Assembly (NCBI GenBank): GCA_012964265.1
Contig: DTUH01000317.1
Span: 1-23,892 of the forward strand
Reading direction: 5' to 3'
DNA: 23,892 bases
Origin: Candidatus Lambdaproteobacteria bacterium
Lineage (GTDB): Bacteria > SAR324 > NAC60-12
Position 1 is the first letter of the stretch. Each line of letters starts with the position of its first letter. Position numbers and translations under genes: made by a program. This document shows, piece by piece, positions 7,605 through 14,156 of this stretch. The notes below the pieces were generated by a model. It made no database searches, was not told the origin of the DNA, and was given only the letters and a program-made list of their open reading frames with translations.

Positions 7605-10112
7605 TTAGGCAGCAGTCACTTTTGTTTCCGGACTGCTAACAGGAGTATTTTTCTGCTTCGGTGGTTTTGGTGTCTTGGACTTCACCATCTTGTCTTTTGC
7701 TGATTTTGCTGCAGAATCTTTGACCTTGCCTTTTTCCTGGTCTCTTTCGACTTTCCCGTCAGACGACTTCGGAGTTTTAGCTTTTCCAGAATCTTTTTTT
7801 GCTGTTGATAGTTTAATTTGTGCGGTTTTTGACCTTATTCCGGACTTTTCTACAGATCCTATTTTAGCCTTTTTAGGCGCTGTTTTAGCAGTAACTTTTG
7901 ATGAATCAGTTTTGTTTGTTTCGGATTTATTTGTGGAAGATTTAAGTACAGTTTTTCCAGACTTTTTTTCAGGAGCAGGTTTTGTTTTTTTAACAATTTC
8001 CTGAGATTTTGTATCTTGTCTTGCAGAAACTTTGCTTTCTTTTTTTTCTTCATCTCCCAGGTGAACACTGCTGAACATAGGAGTTTCAGCAACAAAATCT
8101 CTTAAAAGTTTTTCTGCAGGAACTTTTTTGCTTCTATCTGTTGAATTACCGTGATCTGCCAAATGCACACTTTGATAAGTTGTTGTTGCGGAATCATCTT
8201 GTTTCGCAGCAATTTCAACCGGAATTGATTTTTTATTTCCCGGAGCAGTTTGATCATTCGGACGTTCATGGGTACTCACAAAAAGCTCCCCGTTAGTTTC
8301 TTCTTCCTTTTTTTCTTCGTCTGCAGGCTTGCTCATTGCAGTCTGTTTTTTATTATCGTCAGAAACTTTAATATCTTTTGCGGATGATTTTTCTGGTTCC
8401 TTTTTCTCTACAGCAGCGGAATCCGGAAGTTCCTGCTTTATACCGGAATCCTCAGAGGATTTGGTGTCTTTATCTTTCGATAAAGTCTTAGCATCAACTT
8501 CTTTTGCTTTAGACCGCTTTTCCTCCGTTTTCTTTTCCGGACTACTCTGCGCAGTTTCGGAAGTTTCTTTTTTGTCTACCTCTTTTTTGCCGCGTCCTTT
8601 TTTCCGCCCAAGTTTATCGTCACGCATGTCAGAGGCAGAAATCGGAACAGTTGTTCTGGTTTCTCCGCCGCCTTGTTCTTTCAGCGTAACTTCCATTTCC
8701 GGAATTTCTTCTGTCCCAAGTTGCGTGTCCGGCGTAATGGAAATGCTGATTCCATAATCCATTTCCATTTGAGTTAATCGTTGTCGCTTAACGTTGAGTA
8801 AATGAGTTGCCAATTCCACAGGCAGACGGATGTGAATCTGCAGTACCTTTTGCTCAATTGCTGAATCGTGAATTTTTCGCAAAATACGGTTAGCTAAAGT
8901 TATTAAAATAGAATTGAGTGATAAGCTGCTCGAAATACGTTGTCGACTCAATTCCAGTAGTCCGAACTTTGAGATTACTCCAAAAGAAGTCTTTGCCTTG
9001 TCTGAAGACATTTCTTCTTCTATTTTTTGTTCTACTGAAAGACGATTTTTTGTATTGTCCATGTCAATAAAATCCACCACAATTAAACCACCCAGGTTTC
9101 GTAAACGCAGCTGCCTTGAGACCTCTTCGGCCGCCTCCAAATTAGTTCGTAATGCAGTGGCTTCAATGTTTCTCTCTTGTGTGGATCTACCGGAATTGAC
9201 ATCAATCGCTACAAGCGCTTCTGTAGGAATGATAACCAATGATCCTCCGGAGGGAAGTGGAACGTGCTGATGGTGTAAAACTTCTATTTGAGCTTCAATT
9301 TCAAATGAAGAAAAAAGTGATTTTTCACCAAGATAAAGTTGCAGTTTTTTCTGTTCTGAAGGCATGTGAGTTTTAAAAAACTCTAAGGCATGTTGAAAAG
9401 CAACAGGTTCATCAATCACAACTTCTGAAACACTGTCATTGTAATAATCGCGGATCATTCGCAGCATCGCATCTTCCTCCTGATAAAGTAATCCAGGAGT
9501 TGATTGCTCTTCATGCTCGTCTTTGATTTCATTCCAGGTACGGCGTAAAATCGTGTAATCACGTTTTAACTCAGTGAGCGAACGGTCAACACCAACTGTG
9601 CGGATGATAGCCGAAGAATTTTCACTGCCAAGACCTTTCAGTAAATGGCGCAGGCGTGCTCTTTGGTCTTCATCTTCAATTTTTTTGGAAACTCCTCCAC
9701 GGTCACTGTCCGGCATAAAAACAAGAAAGCGTCCTGCTAGAGAAATATTTGTGGTTAGTGACGCCCCTTTGTGGGCAAGTTCATCTTTGATAACTTGGAC
9801 TAGGACTTTTTGTCCGGGCTTGAGGACTTGAGTGATGGAAGGTCTTCCACGACCTTCACGACTTGGTTTATAGACTTGGAAGTTTATATCGGAAAGGGAA
9901 AGAAAACCGTGACGTTCTTCACCATAATCAATGAAGGCTGCCTGAAATGAGGGTTGTACTTTTACAACTTTTCCGCAATAAATATTGCCAATTTTTTGGG
10001 TGCGGTGGGTTTGTTCAATGTAAAGGTTATCCAGTTTTGAGCCGTGTAATAACGCAATTCTGGTTTCGTCATCCTCAACATTGATAAGAATTTTATGATC
10101 TAATTCGGCCAT
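7605..10112 (-). CDS. rne: Ribonuclease E/G family endoribonuclease with long Lys/Ser/Glu-rich tail
   Basis: This is the main endoribonuclease for mRNA decay and rRNA/tRNA processing. Residues 1-465 form the catalytic core: an S1 domain (about 38-120, with GNIYCGKVVKVQPSFQAAFIDYG), the 5' monophosphate sensor pair Arg171/Thr172, and the DNase-I-like domain with magnesium ligands Asp304 (VAIDVNSGRST) and Asp347 (VVDFIDMD). These align one for one with E. coli Asp303 and Asp346. ERHGFL and the long tail favour RNase E over RNase G. The CPxCxGxG zinc-link expected after SRQRISSSL is missing: the chain goes directly to the LNSI helix. Residues about 480-835 are low-complexity and probably disordered, like the degradosome scaffold of RNase E, with a [FY]xSxH motif at 611, 646 and 680. 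The start has CAGG 5 nt upstream inside a hairpin (10119-10145). selA follows after 30 nt. Confidence 0.93.
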   Translation of the reverse strand: MAELDHKILINVEDDETRIALLHGSKLDNLYIEQTHRTQKIGNIYCGKVVKVQPSFQAAFIDYGEERHGFLSLSDINFQVYKPSREGRGRPSITQVLKPGQKVLVQVIKDELAHKGASLTTNISLAGRFLVFMPDSDRGGVSKKIEDEDQRARLRHLLKGLGSENSSAIIRTVGVDRSLTELKRDYTILRRTWNEIKDEHEEQSTPGLLYQEEDAMLRMIRDYYNDSVSEVVIDEPVAFQHALEFFKTHMPSEQKKLQLYLGEKSLFSSFEIEAQIEVLHHQHVPLPSGGSLVIIPTEALVAIDVNSGRSTQERNIEATALRTNLEAAEEVSRQLRLRNLGGLIVVDFIDMDNTKNRLSVEQKIEEEMSSDKAKTSFGVISKFGLLELSRQRISSSLSLNSILITLANRILRKIHDSAIEQKVLQIHIRLPVELATHLLNVKRQRLTQMEMDYGISISITPDTQLGTEEIPEMEVTLKEQGGGETRTTVPISASDMRDDKLGRKKGRGKKEVDKKETSETAQSSPEKKTEEKRSKAKEVDAKTLSKDKDTKSSEDSGIKQELPDSAAVEKKEPEKSSAKDIKVSDDNKKQTAMSKPADEEKKEEETNGELFVSTHERPNDQTAPGNKKSIPVEIAAKQDDSATTTYQSVHLADHGNSTDRSKKVPAEKLLRDFVAETPMFSSVHLGDEEKKESKVSARQDTKSQEIVKKTKPAPEKKSGKTVLKSSTNKSETNKTDSSKVTAKTAPKKAKIGSVEKSGIRSKTAQIKLSTAKKDSGKAKTPKSSDGKVERDQEKGKVKDSAAKSAKDKMVKSKTPKPPKQKNTPVSSPETKVTAA

Positions 10113-10118
10113 TTTTTA

Positions 10119-10145
10119 CCTGATTTTTGTGAGTTTAAAATCAGG
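10119..10145 (-). promoter_or_regulatory. Hairpin that encloses the rne ribosome binding site
   Basis: In the rne mRNA, CCTGATTTT (10145-10137) and AAAATCAGG (10127-10119) form a perfect 9-bp stem with a 9-nt loop. The second arm ends with the CAGG that is the only Shine-Dalgarno candidate, 6 nt before the ATG. Folding would hide the ribosome binding site. E. coli rne is autoregulated through structure in its 5' untranslated region; a similar role here is inference. Only three of the nine pairs are G-C, so stability is modest. Confidence 0.5.
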
Positions 10146-10277
10146 ATGTTCTGACAGTTATTTCTTGAATTTCAGATCAGAAATCGAAAAGAGGAACCGC
10201 ATTCACAAAGCAGAATATACCTTAATCGATATAATCCGGCATTCGTTTTGCCTTGTGTAGATTTGCGGTTTTTTTAG

Positions 10278-10298
10278 AAATCAGTAATCAGAAATCAG
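10278..10298 (-). repeat. Three tandem CTGATT(T/A) heptamers in the rne leader
   Basis: On the mRNA strand CTGATTT, CTGATTA and CTGATTT follow each other without a gap (10298 to 10278), about 165 nt upstream of the rne start. The same heptamer forms the first arm of the hairpin at 10137-10145. Each copy is complementary to the arm that holds the rne Shine-Dalgarno sequence. The region lies between the xseB stop and rne, a 275-bp gap that has no other gene. A TATATT at roughly 10213-10218 could be a -10 element, but it lacks a good -35. Confidence 0.55.
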
Positions 10299-10387
10299 CA
10301 CCCCCATTCTCTCTTTCCATCCAGGGGGACAGAACATCTCTGAAATATTAGTTTTGACTTTCAAGCAATTGCTGAAAGCCTTGTTCA

Positions 10388-10618
10388 TCATTCGAGTAGG
10401 AATTCCTTTTGTTCGTACTCGCCATTTTCGTTCTTTATAATTGTCTCAATACGTTGCTCTGCGTTTTCAAGAAATTTACTGCATTCTCGACTCCAGCGTA
10501 CACCGGATTCAAATGTCGTTAATGCTTCATCAAGAGGAATAGAGCCTTCTTCGAGCTTATCAACCGTTTCTTCAAGTTTTTGTAGAGCAGATTCAAAAGT
10601 TATAGTCTTAGCCTTCAT
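10388..10618 (-). CDS. xseB: Exodeoxyribonuclease VII small subunit
   Basis: XseB is the small subunit that assembles on XseA to form exonuclease VII, a single-strand DNA exonuclease. The 76-residue, all-helical, acidic product has the family pattern: TFESALQKLEETVDKLEEGS, then IPLDEALTTFESGV and a CSKFLENAEQRIE helix. Its length matches E. coli (80). The ATG lies within the last codons of aroK (11-nt overlap), so translation is probably coupled. xseA is not in the window. The rne gene begins 275 nt further on, after a spacer with its own regulatory-looking structure. Confidence 0.93.
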   Translation of the reverse strand: MKAKTITFESALQKLEETVDKLEEGSIPLDEALTTFESGVRWSRECSKFLENAEQRIETIIKNENGEYEQKEFLLE

Positions 10619-11114
10619 TGCAAAGTTGACGAATTATTTCTGAAGCAATATTTTGTGGAGATTGGTGACCTGTATCCATTATACACTCTGCTTGCTCATA
10701 GAGCAAGCTGCGTTCTTCAAACATCTTATTCAGCACAGATTCCGGATTCTTTTCCTTTAGAAGTGGGCGTTTCCTGTCATTTTTCAGTCGTTGCAACAGT
10801 TCTGCTTGGGGCACCTTCAAATAAACTCTTTTACCTATTTTCTGCAGAATAACTTGATTTTGTTCACGCAATACAATTCCACCACCGGTCGCAATTACTG
10901 AATTTTGCACATTCATCAACTTTTCGAGCAGGCGTGTTTCCATATCACGAAAACATTCTTCACCACCATATTTAAAAATTTCATTGACGCTGCAACCTTG
11001 ATCTTCCTCTATTTCAGTATCGGTATCAATGAAAGAATATTCCAGCAATTTGGCTAACTTGCGCCCAATTGTAGTCTTTCCTGCTCCCATAAATCCTGTC
11101 AAAAGGATATTCAT
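10608..11114 (-). CDS. aroK: Shikimate kinase
   Basis: AroK phosphorylates shikimate with ATP in the pathway to chorismate and aromatic amino acids. The 168-residue product shows the P-loop GFMGAGKTT (residues 7-15), the shikimate-binding Asp32 in FIDTDTEIE, Arg56 in FRDMET, the GGG at 77-79, and the lid RKRPLL around 115-119. I chose the ATG at 11112-11114. The frame continues to a TTG at 11135, but that adds only seven unconserved residues before the conserved first strand MNILLTGFMG, and the TTG has no ribosome binding site. The gene follows mnmA after 24 nt and overlaps xseB by 11 nt, so mnmA-aroK-xseB look like one operon. Confidence 0.95.
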   Translation of the reverse strand: MNILLTGFMGAGKTTIGRKLAKLLEYSFIDTDTEIEEDQGCSVNEIFKYGGEECFRDMETRLLEKLMNVQNSVIATGGGIVLREQNQVILQKIGKRVYLKVPQAELLQRLKNDRKRPLLKEKNPESVLNKMFEERSLLYEQAECIMDTGHQSPQNIASEIIRQLCNEG

Positions 11115-11138
11115 TGTCCTACATCCATTGCTCAATAT

Positions 11139-12212
11139 TCAAGGTGAATCGTTAATCCAGCCTCCACCAAGAAGAATATCATCTTGATAAAATACTGCTG
11201 CCTGTCCGGGAGTTACCGCACGCTCCGGTGCATCAAATTCAACCCGGACTTGATTTTCTGATTCAGGGAAAACAGACGCAGATGCTCCCTGATGCGCATA
11301 GCGCAGTTTTGCGGATACCCGGAGTGGCTTGTCCGGGGGTAAAATTGATACCCAGTTCACACTGGAAACCCAGATGGTTTGCGAAAACAAATCATCTTCT
11401 TTTCCCAGAACGATCCTGTTATTTTCTTTATCTATTTTTACAACATAATATGGACTTGAATCACTGACTCCAAGCCCGCGACGTTGTCCAATTGTATAGT
11501 AAGGCAACCCCAAATGCTTTCCCAGTACATCTCCGGAAACGCTGATAAAATCTCCCGTTTCAGGAGCATTGCTCAATTCCTGCTTCAAAAAGTTTCTGTA
11601 ATCTTTTGGAACAAAACATATTTCCTGACTGTCAGGTTTTTTTGCGGCAGACAGATTCAGTCTGCTTGCAATCTTCCGTACTTCCGGTTTAATTAAATCT
11701 GCCAATGGAAACTTCAGACGTTGTAGTTCACGGGCCGGAATGCCATGCAGAAAATAAGTTTGATCTTTACGCAGATCCTTTGGACGTGATAATTGCGGAC
11801 GTCCGTTTTCCGGATTGTTGTAAACCCTGGCATAATGCCCTGTTGCCAGGAAATCGCAATCAAGCTCATCTACTTTTTTTAATAATAATTCACTTTTTAT
11901 TTTTTTATTGCACATCACGCACGGATTTGGTGTCTGGCCAATTGAGTATTCACTGATAAAATAATTGATAACCGTTTCACGAAATTCTTGCTGATAATCA
12001 AGAACATAAAATGGAATATCCAGCCGATGACAGGCAGAACGTGCGTCAATTGCTTCGTCAAGAGAACAACAGCTTTTTTGACGAGTTTCATTCTCAGGGC
12101 CATGATACAGTTTCATGTGCAGGCCGATTACTTCGTGTCCCTGTTCTTTCAACAGAGCAGCGGCAACTGACGAATCAACACCACCACTCATTGCCATTGC
12201 TACGCGTGACAT
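11139..12212 (-). CDS. mnmA: tRNA-specific 2-thiouridylase MnmA
   Basis: MnmA adds sulfur at C2 of the wobble uridine U34 in tRNAs for Lys, Glu and Gln, taking sulfur from the cysteine desulfurase relay. The 357-residue product has the ATP-binding PP-loop MSGGVDSSVAAALL at the N-terminus, the catalytic nucleophile Cys101 in NPCVMCNKKIK and its partner Cys199 in PDSQEICFVP. The C-terminal beta-barrel (GDVLGKHLGLPYYTIGQRRG, then LGGGWI at the end) is complete. A Cys48-Cys49 pair followed by DEAIDARSACHRLDIPF is seen in one MnmA subgroup. The ATG at 12210-12212 has no evident Shine-Dalgarno but lies directly at the conserved first strand. Confidence 0.96.
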   Translation of the reverse strand: MSRVAMAMSGGVDSSVAAALLKEQGHEVIGLHMKLYHGPENETRQKSCCSLDEAIDARSACHRLDIPFYVLDYQQEFRETVINYFISEYSIGQTPNPCVMCNKKIKSELLLKKVDELDCDFLATGHYARVYNNPENGRPQLSRPKDLRKDQTYFLHGIPARELQRLKFPLADLIKPEVRKIASRLNLSAAKKPDSQEICFVPKDYRNFLKQELSNAPETGDFISVSGDVLGKHLGLPYYTIGQRRGLGVSDSSPYYVVKIDKENNRIVLGKEDDLFSQTIWVSSVNWVSILPPDKPLRVSAKLRYAHQGASASVFPESENQVRVEFDAPERAVTPGQAAVFYQDDILLGGGWINDSP

Positions 12213-12272
12213 AATTATTGCACTGAATTTAAAGTAGAATTTGAATAAATAAAATTACTTTTTCAAAGTCTG

Positions 12273-12881
12273 TTAACGTCTTTTAGGAGATTGAAAGTTC
12301 TGGATATAACTTGTGTAGTCGTAATGTCTACCGCTGTAGTTTGCAGACTGAGTTCGTTTCTTTTGGAAACGTTGAAAAATTTCATTGAATTTCTTGTTAT
12401 TTCTTTTATTAAACGCCTGCATCTCCCGGAGGCTCTTTTTTCGAGCTTTCTGTTTTAGCTCTTTCAAGTTAAATTCTGAAGCAGACTGTTTTTTTGTCAA
12501 AGGATTGTTTGATTTGGATATATTCAGTATCATAGCCATGGCATTTCGGCTGATTTCTGCAAACTGAGGATCTGAAAAAATAGAATCATCAGGTTTAATC
12601 ACAATAAGGGTTCCGGATTGCGTGGCTTGGTTTTCCGGATCTATGTCACTGTTTTTATCTTCATTTTTATCATTTAATTGATTGTTTGTTTCAATCGTAT
12701 TCTTTTTTGGGCTTTCTTCATCAGGACTAGTATTTTCAGTTTGAGCATACACTGTATTAAAAAAACCTATGCAGACCCAGCTTATGAGACCAACTGCTAA
12801 CCAATATCCAGTACAACGACTTTTTATCAGGTTTTTTGTTCCAACAATGATAATCTGCTGGTCTTCTGTTTTCGGATACAC
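12273..12881 (-). CDS. Hypothetical exported or membrane-anchored basic protein
   Basis: I do not recognise a family. The 202-residue product has an N-terminal hydrophobic stretch (about 27-45, YWLAVGLISWVCIGFF) ending in VYAQ, a plausible signal peptidase site near residue 46. A polar linker rich in Asn, Asp and Glu follows, then a conserved-looking segment (about 92-118, LIVIKPDDSIFSDPQFAEIS). The C-terminal half is strongly basic and helical with a tyrosine/arginine-rich end (SGRHYDYTSYIQNF). The start is GTG at 12879-12881, supported by GAGG (12887-12890) with a 5-nt spacer. It ends 60 nt before mnmA and may be the first gene of that operon. Its first 38 codons overlap, antisense, the plus-strand gene at 12769-13194. 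Confidence 0.6.
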   Translation of the reverse strand: MYPKTEDQQIIIVGTKNLIKSRCTGYWLAVGLISWVCIGFFNTVYAQTENTSPDEESPKKNTIETNNQLNDKNEDKNSDIDPENQATQSGTLIVIKPDDSIFSDPQFAEISRNAMAMILNISKSNNPLTKKQSASEFNLKELKQKARKKSLREMQAFNKRNNKKFNEIFQRFQKKRTQSANYSGRHYDYTSYIQNFQSPKRR

Positions 12882-13194
12882 CTCAACCTCAGCTCAAAAA
12901 TTAACTGCGGAAATCATTGCCTGCAACGTTTCAGTACAAGCTCGTTACGCATGTTTTCTAAAACAGCGGAAAGATGCATTGGAGCGTGCCAAAGAAATTG
13001 CGGCAACTCGTCGTGCTATTCTGGAAGCACAAGAAGAATTACGTTCAGAATCTCTCCAATTTACCAAAAAGCAGCGTGAAAAAAATCGACAGGAAATAAT
13101 GAGGCAAATCGAATACTCACGTTCCCGTAATATTTCGCACAAAGGAGAAAGATACTCGTTAACTTACGGTTATGTGCTGGAACTACGTCCTTAA
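12769..13194 (+). CDS. Hypothetical plus-strand protein, possibly exported, helical and charged
   Basis: This is the only plus-strand gene I support. The 141-codon frame fills an otherwise empty 500-bp gap. Its C-terminal 95 residues look like real protein: KDALERAKEIAATRRAILEA and EELRSESLQFTKKQREKNR are long amphipathic charged helices, and the chain ends in YSLTYGYVLELRP. Two cysteines (52 and 62 from the first ATG) flank NVSVQARYA. The first 43 residues read like a Sec signal peptide (RLFIRFFVPTMIICWSSVFG, then TSTSAQ). The start is uncertain: ATGs at 12769, 12784 and 12847 are possible and none has a good ribosome binding site. It overlaps the start of the minus-strand gene at 12273-12881. 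I recognise no family. It could be a gene with a later start, or a decayed gene. Confidence 0.5.
   Translation: MQTQLMRPTANQYPVQRLFIRFFVPTMIICWSSVFGYTSTSAQKLTAEIIACNVSVQARYACFLKQRKDALERAKEIAATRRAILEAQEELRSESLQFTKKQREKNRQEIMRQIEYSRSRNISHKGERYSLTYGYVLELRP
12887..12891 (-). promoter_or_regulatory. Shine-Dalgarno site that supports the GTG start at 12881
   Basis: The minus strand reads TGAGG followed by five bases and then GTG TAT CCG. This is the best ribosome binding site in the area. It supports the full-length protein with its complete signal peptide rather than an internal start. Confidence 0.5.
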
Positions 13195-13383
13195 ACCTGG
13201 TTGATATTGAAAGTTTGCAATAAAAACTGCATTGATAATCCTACAAAGACTGATAACGATTTTATACTAATTGTTCTTTATTTTCAATGTATTTTGCTTT
13301 AGAGCAAATAAATGGAGATGAAGTCTAAGAGACCTTTGAAGTTTTAATAAGCGGGAACGTATTTTTGTTAATGCAATTCATGC

Positions 13384-14085
13384 TTAAAAACTCAGTGGGA
13401 AGTGATTCTCACCAAGAATAAAGTGAGACCCGGATTCATCTAAATTATTGAGAAACCAGAATCGTGGTGAATCTGCAAGCAGCACTTCACCATAATTTAA
13501 AGTGCGAACAAAACATCTCTCAGCGGAATCTATACGGAAGCTGTTTAGATCAAGTGAGTCTGTTTTCTGGTTATTAAGCTGAACCTTTAGTTCTTCATGA
13601 TTTCTGTCTATCGCCAATGCCAGCAGAGGAGTTACAGCACATTCTAGATAGCATTTGTCCCAGCGCGTATCACTCCAGTACTCAACAAAATAGAGGCCGG
13701 TTTCCTTTTCAAAAAAAAGATTTGACTCAAAAAGTGCTAAAACCTTCCCGCTAATAAATTTGTTTCGCAAACTCCATTTTTGATTTTCATCAACCTGAAT
13801 GTAGTCATAGTGAAATCGCAGTGCAAGTTCAGTCGAAAATTCTGTGCCTTGTTTTAGTGCACGTGAGATTGGGACAGGAAAATACATTCCTGCAGGCAAT
13901 TTGCTTTCAAATGCAGGAAAATGTTCGTCCATCACCTGCCAAATTCCCACATCCTCCAACAGTCCGGAAGATTTCAGTTTTTCCAGTTCTTCAGTAATTA
14001 ACGGGTTCAAAAAACGTTCTTTCCAGAGTAACAGCATGATCAGCTTTCGCTCATATAACCATCCAAGACGTTGTTCAAAAGTCAC
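13384..14085 (-). CDS. DUF1285-like protein of unknown function
   Basis: A 233-residue soluble protein without signal peptide or membrane segment. The middle (about 90-150) follows the DUF1285 pattern: IQVDENQKWSLRNKFISGKV, then LALFESNLFFEKETGLYFVEY and DKCYLECAVTPLLAL. In that family a 'dG.W...g..I.r..l..lF...L....G.Y' line precedes an 'ERCYLEVEDTPF'-like strand. The match is by eye and moderate; the flanking N-terminal 80 residues are not recognisable. The start is GTG at 14083-14085. The frame is closed by a TAA shortly upstream and there is no Shine-Dalgarno; ATG CTA (14131) and ATG ATC (14099) nearby open only 11- and 5-codon frames that end near this start. It lies 71 nt after the serine hydrolase gene. 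Confidence 0.55.
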   Translation of the reverse strand: MTFEQRLGWLYERKLIMLLLWKERFLNPLITEELEKLKSSGLLEDVGIWQVMDEHFPAFESKLPAGMYFPVPISRALKQGTEFSTELALRFHYDYIQVDENQKWSLRNKFISGKVLALFESNLFFEKETGLYFVEYWSDTRWDKCYLECAVTPLLALAIDRNHEELKVQLNNQKTDSLDLNSFRIDSAERCFVRTLNYGEVLLADSPRFWFLNNLDESGSHFILGENHFPLSF

Positions 14086-14156
14086 TGTTTTACGATCATT
14101 TTAATGAAAATGGAAAAAGCTTTTCTAGCATACCTTCCTGCTTTGAATGAGAAACA

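Noticed and set aside
8329..8757. 142-codon plus-strand frame opposite the rne tail
   Set aside because: It is a shadow of the Lys/Ser/Glu-rich tail; Phe/Ser-rich low complexity, no ribosome site and no domain.
10302..10326. CCCCC/GGGGG inverted repeat in the xseB-rne spacer as a terminator
   Set aside because: The loop is about 18 nt and no T-run follows on the minus strand.
12945..13142. 65-codon minus-strand frame opposite the plus-strand hypothetical
   Set aside because: Cys/Arg/Ser-rich composition and no ribosome site; the opposite strand gives the more protein-like helical sequence.
13293..13308. TTTGCT/AGCAAA hairpin between the convergent genes, as a bidirectional terminator
   Set aside because: The stem is six pairs with mainly A-T ends, and no T-run follows on either strand.
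14099..14131. Tiny frames (11 and 5 codons) upstream of the DUF1285-like gene as a leader peptide
   Set aside because: The Shine-Dalgarno-like GGAAGG is too close to its ATG and the frames are too short to be told from chance.
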